NCBI GenBank assembly: GCA_947174825.1
Contig: CAMWKN010000141.1
Span: forward strand, 1-5,689
Reading direction: 5' to 3'
Source: an uncultured Clostridium sp.
GTDB lineage: Bacteria; Bacillota_A; Clostridia; Lachnospirales; Lachnospiraceae
DNA length: 5,689 nucleotides
In this document: positions 1 to 5,689 of the stretch, piece by piece
How the letters are laid out: each line of letters begins with the position of its first letter
How positions within the stretch are numbered: the first letter of the stretch is position 1
Made by a program: the position numbers and the translations under genes
The notes under the pieces: generated by a model
The model's input: only the letters and a program-made list of their open reading frames with translations
What the model was told of the DNA's origin: nothing
Databases searched by the model: none

Positions 1-3000
1 GCATAGGGGCAGAAGAAGCGACAGAAAAAATTCAAAATATGCTGGCCACCCGGGAAAAACTAGCCGCATTTTCACAAGGATTATCTGGTCTTGGCAGTGC
101 CTTTGAAGAATTTCAGGAAAACAAATTCGTATCAGCAGAAACCCTAAATTCCCTGCCAGATGCATTCAAAAGTTTGGAAGGCTACGATGTATTCAGCCAG
201 ATTGTCGGCGATCCAAAAAGTGGTACACAGAAAATCCAGAACGCCTTTGACCAGATCGTCTCGGAATACCTGCAAAGTCAAAATATTCTTGATGATGCCA
301 CCAGTCAAAACAAAAATGAAATCATTGCTAATCTACAGCAAGCCGGAATTGGAAATGCCGAAAATCTGGTTAATTCCTATATGAATTCCATGGAGGAAAA
401 CAAACCTCTCATCCAAGGAGCATCCGATGAAATCCTGCAATATCTTTCTAACAACAACGAAGCAGATGTCAATAACTTTATTGCTGCATTACAGGCAAAA
501 AATGCCAATTATACGGAGCTGGCATCTGTACTGGGAGAAGATAATGCAACTCTCGTCGCAAAATTTGGCAGCCAGTACGGCGACGACCTTGCCAATTGGA
601 TTACCCAACTAGAGCAAAAGGAGGAAGCATACAATCAGTTTGTCCAGGAATACAATAACAGCGTTGAGAAACAGCAGAATGATTTTGACAAACTTGGTAT
701 GCCTGTAGAACGTGCCGTTGCCAACGGTACAGCAGATACAACTATCCTAACCCAGAATGCAAAGGACGTTTCCACATCCAAGCAAAATATGGACAACGCG
801 GGAAAAGATTATGAAAATACCAAACAAGAAACCACGAAAAAAATCGCTGGAAAACTGGCAAAACTGCAAGGCAAGATCAATGTATCCGGCTATCATCCAA
901 AATCCCCTGCCGGATCAAATAACACCAACAACAATAACAACAATACAACTCCCAAGGAAACCAAACGCTCCTTCGACTGGTTGGATCGCCGAATATCCGT
1001 GTTAACAAACAAACTGGATTTCCTCAAAGCCAAAATTGAAAATGTTTTCAGCGTACAGAATAAAAACAGCATTATTGATAAGGAAATCAAAAAGACCAAT
1101 GCACTTATAAATACTTATAAAAAACAGGAAAAGATTTATAAGGCAAAGGCAAAAAAATCCGCCAGGTCTGATAAAGATGCAAACGATAATGACAAAGCTA
1201 AATTAACAGGCAAGAAAGGAAAAAAATTAAAGCAGCAGATCCAGAACGGTCAGATCAAAGGTTCCAAGAAACAGTGGATTAAAGCGTATGACGAAAAAAC
1301 TGCCAATGCCATTGAGGAATACCAGAACTATTGGGATAAATACCAGACTGCCCGGAAAAACAGACAAGATGCTCTCAAAACCAAACAGGAATTAAAAATC
1401 CAAAAACGCCAGAACTGGGTGGACTACTACGACTCCGTGGGCAACAGCTACGATGCCCGGATTGACACTGCAGCCACAGCCAAAGCAAAGAATACGCTGG
1501 AAAAAGACAAACTCAGCTATATCAAAAAATCCTATGATCAGCAGATTAAAATTGCAGATCTGGAGGAAGACTCCGTCAAGGCTGCTACTCTCCTTGCCCA
1601 GAAATGGAAAGAAATTGCAGACACCAGGGAACGAATTTTACAATATCAGCTGGATGAAAATGCAAACAAGCGTGACTACAACAATGCTGCCTATGAAAAT
1701 GCAGATAATGCTGGCAAGAAAAGCCTGATCCAGAAAAATATCGCCTCATATAACAGCGATAACATTGCATATGCTGATAATGTAAATTCCGCCCAGAAAG
1801 ATGTGGGCGCAGCAAACCGCAATGTTTCCAAAGCAGGAACAGCGGTAACGTCGCAAATGAAAAAAGAAGGCTTGAATGAGTCAACCATGAAGGAGATCCA
1901 GTCCTATATATCAAAGGGAGAAAAGATTCCTGATAACCACTTAAGTGGAACCCAGGTTATGTTGCCAGAACTATATAAGAAACTGGTAGCTTACAATAAT
2001 TCCATTGACGCAGCAGAAATTGCTGGGGATGCATTAACAAAAGCACAGGAAAACCAGCAAAAAGCACTGGAAGAAAACGCCACAGCCATCCGGGAAGAAC
2101 GTTCCAAGAGCATCCAGTTAGACATTGATGCCGCCAACAATCAGAACGACCGGCTGACAGCAGAATACGCCAATTTAACTTCAGCAGAAACCAAAAACCA
2201 AAACATTGATGCACAGCTGCAACAGCAGAAAGAAATCTATAAACTAAACAAAGACAAGCTGCGAAATGACATCACAGATCCTACAGAACTTGACGTCGCT
2301 CTTGCCAAAGAAGATGCAGAATGGAAGGCTACCCAGCGGGAACAGACTGTACTAAAACTCCAGAATCTGGCTGACGAAGAATCTGCCCAGTATGCATTAA
2401 ACCAGCAAAAGGAAGCTAATGCCAACTCTGCCGAGAAGAAAAATCAGTTTGAAGTAGAAAGCCGTAAACATCTCAAAGCTCAATATGACTACGAAATGCA
2501 GATAGCAATAGAAAATGAAGATAAGGTAGAACAGGAACGACTTAGTCTGGAACTAGAACAAAAAATCGAGGAATCCTACCAAAGGCAGATTGACAACATC
2601 CGGGAAGAATATGATCTGATTATCGGTATGAACAATGCCAGGAAATCAACCATCGATGCCCAGATTGCTGCATTACAGGCAAATGGATATGGTATCGGTA
2701 CTGATTTATATAAAATGCAGATTGCACTGGACAAAGAAAGCTACCAGAAGTCTATTGATGAAATTGAGCGTATTTCAGAACAGCTTCCAAATCTTACGGG
2801 AAATGCATTAAAAGAGGCTGAGAGGGAGTTAGAATCTGAGAAACAGGCAGCCTGGGGATTTCAACAGGCAATTGCAGAATCACAACAGGCAATCAATGAT
2901 ATTAATTTGGGTAAGTTTGAACGACTGAAGAAGATGCTTGAATATATTGCAAATGACTTGGAATATATGCAGACTATACTCTCCCATAGCGACTTCACAT

Positions 3001-4688
3001 TTTCAGATAAAGAGATTGGCGGTCTGACGATGGAAGGTCTATCCAACATAGCACTTGATTTTGGTCAAATATCAAATAATGCAGGACAAATCAGTAATCT
3101 TTATGATCAGATAGCAGAGAAACAGAGACAGCTTAATAGTGGAAAATATACTGGTGATGGAGATCAGATTTCTGAAGAGATTGACGCACTACTCCAACAG
3201 ATACATGATTTAGAGAGTGCAAATTATGATTTAGGTAAGTCTATTAAAAACGCAGTGATTGACAGCCTTAATTCATTAGCTGATGCATTAGGCGAAAGCA
3301 TTTCTAAGTATAAAGATGCTTTACAGGCAAAAAAAGACCTCTATGATTACAACAAGAAAATAGTAAGTCAGTTAAAATCCATTGCGTCCATAGAAAAACA
3401 GCTTGCCGCTTTGCAGGGCAGCGATACGGAGGAAGCACGAGCCAGAATCCAGAAACTACAGCTAGAGTTGGAGGACGAACAGCAGAACCTGAAAGATATG
3501 GAATATGACAAATATATCCAGGATCAGGAAGAAATGCTGGATAAAGTATCTGATGATTTTCAAGAGTTTATTGCAAATGTATCAGAGATGAGTGTATCTG
3601 ATATTTGCAAAGGGATGAAAAGCGCAGTATTAGATAATCTGGATGAAATTAAAAAATCTATCCAAGGAGCATTTGATGAATCTAAAGCTATTAGTAATCT
3701 TGGTACTTCTATGGATGGATTGACCAAAGCATTAAACAGCATTGATTATGCCGGAAAAGTAGACACCAGCGAAGACGAAGACGGAAATACTCACTATAAA
3801 TATACAGATGATAAAGGCAATAAGATAGATATTATCATAGACAATAATAATAATCCTGGATCTGTCGTCGGTGTAAGCGTAAATGGAGAAAAAGTTGATA
3901 TTCCAGAAAAAGATGTCGCAAACACTGGCAAAGATATCAGTAATGCTGTTTCTGGGAATACTAACCTGGCTAAAAAATATCCTACCTTTCATCCTACCTC
4001 ACCACAATATGGCGCACAAAAAATAGCTGGCGAACGTTATAATAAAGAACTGGAAGATATATACTGGGCAATAATATATTTTCTTAATTATGCGTCTTCT
4101 TCTTTTAACGGTTGCGAATCCAGAATGAGTTGGGATCCATTAAATCAGTATATTTATCCTAAGTATAACAAGATGCTTGACCCTGACGAGGAAGATGCCC
4201 TTTTAGAATACCTTAGCGAACATACCAGTATGAATATAACTGGCGACTCTTCTGATAAGAATTCATTAACCAAAGTCGTAAATAAAATGAAGGAGCTTGG
4301 TTTCTCAAAAGGTGGTGTGGCTTCTAAACTTAACAAAATCGCTCTTGCCAACGGCGACGATGGTTGGGCTACCTTGAAGCGCGGCGAAAGCGTACTGACT
4401 CCTGCCCAGACAGAACAGTTCCAGAAACTCACTGAGAATCTGATCCCACTGAACATGGTTGCTAATTCTGTCGCATCTCTGCCAGGCAACCCGGTACCAA
4501 CACACCACTCCCCTGCTGCCAACGCTACAACTGTGCGCAATGTGGACATCCATCTGGACGGCAGCCATGTCATGGATGCCGATTCCTTCATTCAGACCTT
4601 ACACAATCCTAGAGTCCTACGGGAAGTCAGCAGCGGTGTATCCAGCCAATTAAATAGCGTCATGAGCAACAAACTCGGAAACTTTTAA
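1..4688 (+). CDS. Phage tail tape measure protein, 5'-truncated by the window edge
   Basis: This protein acts as the ruler for tail length and is packed inside the tail tube. The frame is open from the first complete codon (position 3). The ATG at 39 has no ribosome binding site before it, so the true start is upstream. Numbering the codon at 3 as residue 1, 1561 residues are visible, ending in TAA at 4686-4688. Residues 1-300 are mostly helical. An Asn/Thr linker follows (306-316), then long Lys/Glu/Gln-rich helical and coiled-coil stretches to about 1200. Residues 876-1195 contain motifs that I recall as recurrent in tape measures of Clostridia phages: DLYDYNKK at 1112-1119, SIEKQLAAL at 1129-1137 and YDKYIQDQ at 1168-1175. 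Residues 1254-1300 are acidic and Asn-rich with beta-like strands. The C-terminus carries the family-typical GGVA (1437-1440) and GDDGWATLKRGESVLTPAQT (1451-1470). I see no peptidase or lysozyme motif and no clear membrane segment in the visible part. A Dit gene downstream supports the call. Only two Cys occur, both in the last third. Third-position G+C changes sharply inside the gene. Confidence 0.93.
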   Translation, partial: IGAEEATEKIQNMLATREKLAAFSQGLSGLGSAFEEFQENKFVSAETLNSLPDAFKSLEGYDVFSQIVGDPKSGTQKIQNAFDQIVSEYLQSQNILDDATSQNKNEIIANLQQAGIGNAENLVNSYMNSMEENKPLIQGASDEILQYLSNNNEADVNNFIAALQAKNANYTELASVLGEDNATLVAKFGSQYGDDLANWITQLEQKEEAYNQFVQEYNNSVEKQQNDFDKLGMPVERAVANGTADTTILTQNAKDVSTSKQNMDNAGKDYENTKQETTKKIAGKLAKLQGKINVSGYHPKSPAGSNNTNNNNNNTTPKETKRSFDWLDRRISVLTNKLDFLKAKIENVFSVQNKNSIIDKEIKKTNALINTYKKQEKIYKAKAKKSARSDKDANDNDKAKLTGKKGKKLKQQIQNGQIKGSKKQWIKAYDEKTANAIEEYQNYWDKYQTARKNRQDALKTKQELKIQKRQNWVDYYDSVGNSYDARIDTAATAKAKNTLEKDKLSYIKKSYDQQIKIADLEEDSVKAATLLAQKWKEIADTRERILQYQLDENANKRDYNNAAYENADNAGKKSLIQKNIASYNSDNIAYADNVNSAQKDVGAANRNVSKAGTAVTSQMKKEGLNESTMKEIQSYISKGEKIPDNHLSGTQVMLPELYKKLVAYNNSIDAAEIAGDALTKAQENQQKALEENATAIREERSKSIQLDIDAANNQNDRLTAEYANLTSAETKNQNIDAQLQQQKEIYKLNKDKLRNDITDPTELDVALAKEDAEWKATQREQTVLKLQNLADEESAQYALNQQKEANANSAEKKNQFEVESRKHLKAQYDYEMQIAIENEDKVEQERLSLELEQKIEESYQRQIDNIREEYDLIIGMNNARKSTIDAQIAALQANGYGIGTDLYKMQIALDKESYQKSIDEIERISEQLPNLTGNALKEAERELESEKQAAWGFQQAIAESQQAINDINLGKFERLKKMLEYIANDLEYMQTILSHSDFTFSDKEIGGLTMEGLSNIALDFGQISNNAGQISNLYDQIAEKQRQLNSGKYTGDGDQISEEIDALLQQIHDLESANYDLGKSIKNAVIDSLNSLADALGESISKYKDALQAKKDLYDYNKKIVSQLKSIASIEKQLAALQGSDTEEARARIQKLQLELEDEQQNLKDMEYDKYIQDQEEMLDKVSDDFQEFIANVSEMSVSDICKGMKSAVLDNLDEIKKSIQGAFDESKAISNLGTSMDGLTKALNSIDYAGKVDTSEDEDGNTHYKYTDDKGNKIDIIIDNNNNPGSVVGVSVNGEKVDIPEKDVANTGKDISNAVSGNTNLAKKYPTFHPTSPQYGAQKIAGERYNKELEDIYWAIIYFLNYASSSFNGCESRMSWDPLNQYIYPKYNKMLDPDEEDALLEYLSEHTSMNITGDSSDKNSLTKVVNKMKELGFSKGGVASKLNKIALANGDDGWATLKRGESVLTPAQTEQFQKLTENLIPLNMVANSVASLPGNPVPTHHSPAANATTVRNVDIHLDGSHVMDADSFIQTLHNPRVLREVSSGVSSQLNSVMSNKLGNF
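480..499 (+). repeat. 20-base exact direct repeat, copy 1 (in the tape measure gene)
   Basis: The 20 bases starting ATTGCTGCATTACAG are identical to positions 2664-2683. Both copies lie in the same reading frame and encode IAALQA plus the first two bases of the next codon. The copies are 2184 bases (728 codons) apart. A shorter 14-base version, TTACAGGCAAAAAA, is shared by 489-502 and 3321-3334, again in frame. Confidence 0.9.
918..950 (+). other. Asn/Thr-rich linker within the tape measure protein
   Basis: Codons for residues 306-316 read NNTNNNNNNTT, made of AAT, AAC, ACC, ACA and ACT. The run follows a Gly/Pro/Ser segment and is followed by a Pro. It separates the N-terminal visible part from the Lys-rich coiled-coil part and is best read as a flexible interdomain linker. 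The trinucleotide-like tract (AAC/AAT) could change length by slippage in steps of three without breaking the frame. Confidence 0.75.
2628..3587 (+). other. Conserved helical module of Clostridia-type tape measure proteins
   Basis: Residues 876-1195 run from the MNNARK segment to just after YDKYIQDQEEMLD. From memory, this arrangement recurs in many tape measure proteins of Clostridia prophages: a helical hairpin, then a SxxDFTFSDKEIGGLTMEGL-like segment, then KDLYDYNKK, then a SIEKQLAALQGSDTEEARA helix, then YDKYIQDQ. The function of the module is not known to me. Its first part uses A/T-ending codons strongly, and the part at about 3380-3540 does so less. The borders given are approximate. 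Confidence 0.6.
2664..2683 (+). repeat. 20-base exact direct repeat, copy 2 (in the tape measure gene)
   Basis: This is identical to 480-499 and in the same frame. It lies near the point (roughly 2680-2760) where codon choice turns from C-ending to A/T-ending codons, which is close to the start of the conserved helical module at residue 876. Confidence 0.9.
4311..4412 (+). other. C-terminal signature of the tape measure protein
   Basis: Residues 1437-1470 read GGVA, then a short basic helix, then GDDGWATLKRGESVLTPAQT. A Gly-Gly, acidic-Asp-Gly, Arg-Gly-Glu, Leu-Thr-Pro pattern of this kind is common near the C-terminus of tape measure proteins of Gram-positive phages. This end is expected to contact the tail-tip proteins during initiation of tail assembly. 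That contact is family knowledge and not something the sequence shows. Confidence 0.75.
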
Positions 4689-4692
4689 CCCC

Positions 4693-4748
4693 GTGCCATA
4701 ATGAACCTGGCATTTCTCCATATCTGCCAGGTTCATTGTGGCACTTTT
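4693..4748 (+). terminator. Strong hairpin plus short T-run: candidate intrinsic terminator or attenuator
   Basis: Positions 4693-4712 pair with 4725-4744 over 20 consecutive pairs. Nineteen are Watson-Crick and one is U-G (4699 with 4738). The loop is 12 bases (4713-4724) and TTTT follows at 4745-4748. The hairpin starts four bases after the tape measure stop codon. The T-run is short and ends in AG, so termination may be partial. On the opposite strand no T-run follows, so it is not bidirectional. Because Dit, an essential tail gene, lies downstream with no visible promoter, read-through must occur. The structure may set the ratio of tape measure to downstream products, or it may protect the 3' end of the upstream message. 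Confidence 0.65.
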
Positions 4749-4751
4749 AGA

Positions 4752-4757
4752 AAGGAG
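4752..4757 (+). promoter_or_regulatory. Ribosome binding site of the 88-residue protein
   Basis: AAGGAG lies eight bases before the ATG at 4766 and fixes that start. It begins only seven bases after the foot of the 4693-4744 hairpin, so a ribosome starting here sits right against that structure. Bases 4754-4758 (GGAGA) are complementary to the hairpin loop bases 4715-4719 (TCTCC). Confidence 0.85.
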
Positions 4758-4765
4758 AGCAAACT

Positions 4766-5032
4766 ATGCAAACAAATCTTAGAAAACTCAAACGTCTGGA
4801 AAAACAAAATGAGACCCTGCGCAAACAGAATCGGGAATTAAGAAACAAAATCCCCACCCAGGAATATGCTAGTAAAATAGACCAATCCCTGGATCGCTTT
4901 GAAAACATCAATGACGATCTGATCCAGCTATACCATGATCTGCACCGCAATCGGCTGATGCACAGACACATTTACTGGAAATATCAGCTGATGGTCCTGT
5001 GGATCAAGCTAAAACACTGGTGCAGAGCATAA
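4766..5032 (+). CDS. Small basic protein with an N-terminal leucine-zipper-like coiled coil, between tape measure and Dit genes
   Basis: I do not recognise this 88-residue protein and assign no function. Residues 8-29 form a clean heptad pattern: Leu at d positions 11, 18 and 25, and Leu8, Asn15, Asn22 and Ile29 at a positions. Pro30 ends the helix. Asn at a positions favours parallel dimers in known zippers such as GCN4. A second helical part follows (about 33-60), then a strongly basic, aromatic C-terminus with Tyr70, Tyr73, Trp78 and Trp84. The hydrophobic stretch YQLMVLWIKL (73-82) is too short for a convincing membrane span. There is no signal peptide. The start is supported by AAGGAG eight bases upstream. 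The stop TAA overlaps the Dit ribosome binding site, so the two are translated as a tight pair 13 bases apart. Its place between tape measure and Dit suggests a tail-tip or assembly role, by inference only. Confidence 0.85.
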   Translation: MQTNLRKLKRLEKQNETLRKQNRELRNKIPTQEYASKIDQSLDRFENINDDLIQLYHDLHRNRLMHRHIYWKYQLMVLWIKLKHWCRA

Positions 5033-5038
5033 AGGAGG
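5031..5038 (+). promoter_or_regulatory. Ribosome binding site of the Dit gene, overlapping the upstream stop codon
   Basis: AAAGGAGG matches the anti-Shine-Dalgarno sequence almost fully and lies seven bases before the ATG at 5046. Its first two bases are the last two of the upstream TAA, which suggests translational coupling of the small protein and Dit. Confidence 0.88.
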
Positions 5039-5045
5039 AGATACT

Positions 5046-5689
5046 ATGTATGCAGAATCATTTGAATTTAATGGTGTAGATTCCCGGGATGTGGGAATCT
5101 GCATAATGGATTTTGACGGATTTAACAACGATGGTGTGGCATCCCTTGGGGATGAAGTCAGTTTCATCACCACACGGACGGCACGCTCTGACCGTCTGCA
5201 CTTCCACGGATACAGCAGGGAGCAGACCATGACGCTAAACTTCCAGATTGGGAAAGATCCTGAGGTGGCAAGTGATATGGAATTTTCCCGGACAGAACTG
5301 GCATTTCTCAAATCCTGGCTAGAGAGACGGGACGGCTATCATTTCCTACGCTTCTTCCAGAAGGGCTATGAGGATACCTATTTCTACTGCCAGATCCATG
5401 TGGAATGGATCCGTGTCACGGGCAAAATCGTGGGTGCAGAATTGTCTGCCACCTGCAATGCCCCTTATGGATACAGTGGAATACAGGGAATTGATGTGGA
5501 ACTGCAGGATGGAGACAGCTTTATCGTCTACAACGACAGTGATGAACAGGGCGGTTTGGAAATTGATCAGGTGGAAATCAAGCTGAAGGAGGAATCTGGA
5601 CCCGACTGCACTCTGACTCTGACCAACCATCTGGAAAACAGATACTCTTTAACGGGGGGGACGAATGCAGATGGAACGGGGGGAAACCA
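5046..5689 (+). CDS. Distal tail protein (Dit), Sipho_tail family, 3'-truncated by the window edge
   Basis: Dit forms the hexameric hub at the tail tip that joins the tail tube to the baseplate or tip fibre. There are 214 complete codons with no stop, so the 3' end lies outside. The N-terminal beta-rich region has the family opening SFEFNGVDSRDVGICIMDFD (5-24), then a strand with paired Thr (FITTRTARSD, 40-49), then TMTLNFQIGKD (61-71). ELAFLKSWLERRDGYHFLRF (84-103) is the helix-plus-strand segment typical of the N-terminal ring domain, and SATCNAPYGYS (134-144) closes that domain. The second domain starts near 155 with VYNDSDEQGG (161-170), IDQVEIKLKE and LTLTNHLEN (190-198), as in the C-terminal galectin-like part of Dit proteins. 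This matches Pfam Sipho_tail (PF05709) from memory. The start is fixed by AAAGGAGG seven bases upstream. After about residue 202 the sequence (TGGTNADGTGGN) is low in complexity and contains two G-runs, which may be unreliable. Confidence 0.9.
   Translation, partial: MYAESFEFNGVDSRDVGICIMDFDGFNNDGVASLGDEVSFITTRTARSDRLHFHGYSREQTMTLNFQIGKDPEVASDMEFSRTELAFLKSWLERRDGYHFLRFFQKGYEDTYFYCQIHVEWIRVTGKIVGAELSATCNAPYGYSGIQGIDVELQDGDSFIVYNDSDEQGGLEIDQVEIKLKEESGPDCTLTLTNHLENRYSLTGGTNADGTGGN

Noticed and set aside
39..41. ATG at 39 as the start of the tape measure gene
   Set aside because: The frame is open to the left edge of the window, no ribosome binding site precedes this ATG, and tape measure proteins are expected to have more N-terminal sequence. 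It is an internal Met.
415..429. AAGGAG followed by ATG at 427, an internal start in another frame
   Set aside because: The resulting 61-codon frame has no features of a real protein and lies inside the tape measure gene. The AAGGAG comes from ordinary codons for Gln-Gly-Ala.
1220..1226. A7 run in the frame A AAA AAA, a possible -1 frameshift site
   Set aside because: Other A7 runs occur at 837-843, 1151-1157 and 3329-3335 in Lys-rich coding sequence. The -1 frame here ends after about 19 codons with no recognisable product, and I see no clear stimulating structure. Tail frameshifting is normally in the chaperone genes upstream of the tape measure gene.
4059..4094. Hydrophobic stretch IYWAIIYFLNYA as a membrane segment
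   Set aside because: It has only about 12 residues, with Asn and Tyr inside it and charged residues just before it. It is too short and more likely part of a folded helix.
4154..4591. 145-codon open frame on the minus strand
   Set aside because: It lies wholly inside the tape measure gene, opposite its well-recognised C-terminal signature. It has no family resemblance and reads as a shadow of codon usage.
5009..5311. 100-codon minus-strand open frame over the start of Dit
   Set aside because: It overlaps a gene with a strong ribosome binding site and clear family motifs. No minus-strand ribosome binding site or family motif supports it. The similar frame at 5346-5630 is rejected for the same reasons.
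1..5689. tRNA genes, CRISPR arrays, insertion sequences, attachment sites or promoters
   Set aside because: I looked on both strands and saw no cloverleaf, regular spaced repeats, transposase motifs, integrase site or convincing -35/-10 pair. The only non-coding stretch longer than a few bases is 4689-4765.

Overview
The window is a piece of the tail-assembly operon of a long-tailed, non-contractile (siphovirus-type) phage or prophage. All genes read left to right on the + strand. The strong AAGGAG-type ribosome binding sites, the A+T-leaning composition and the style of the tape measure protein point to a host in the Bacillota, most likely a gut-type Clostridia such as Lachnospiraceae. The host assignment is an inference from style, since no host gene or marker is present.

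Layout. (1) Positions 1-4688 are the 3' part of a very large tape measure gene. It is already open at the first base, so its start lies upstream, and 1561 codons are visible. (2) Positions 4689-4765 form a short gap. It holds a near-perfect 20-bp hairpin followed by four T, then a strong ribosome binding site. (3) Positions 4766-5032 encode an 88-residue basic protein with a leucine-zipper-like N-terminus and no recognised function. (4) From 5046 to the end of the window runs the first 214 codons of a distal tail protein (Dit, Sipho_tail family); its 3' end is cut off.

How they work together. The tape measure protein sets tail length as the tube polymerises. Dit forms the hexameric hub at the tail tip, where the tape measure C-terminus and the receptor-binding or tail-associated lysin proteins meet. 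The order tape measure, (small protein), Dit, then tail-associated lysin (expected off the right edge) is the standard order for siphoviruses of Gram-positive hosts. The small protein lies exactly between the two partners, so a role in tail-tip assembly is reasonable but unproven.

I see no wholly new system. The points most worth a second look are: the terminator-like hairpin inside a structural operon; a sharp internal change in third-codon-position G+C within the tape measure gene (hand counts 51%, 25%, 57%), which suggests modular exchange; an exact 20-base in-frame direct repeat 2184 bases apart in the same gene; the uncharacterised zipper protein; and two G-runs at the right edge that may be a sequencing or assembly problem.
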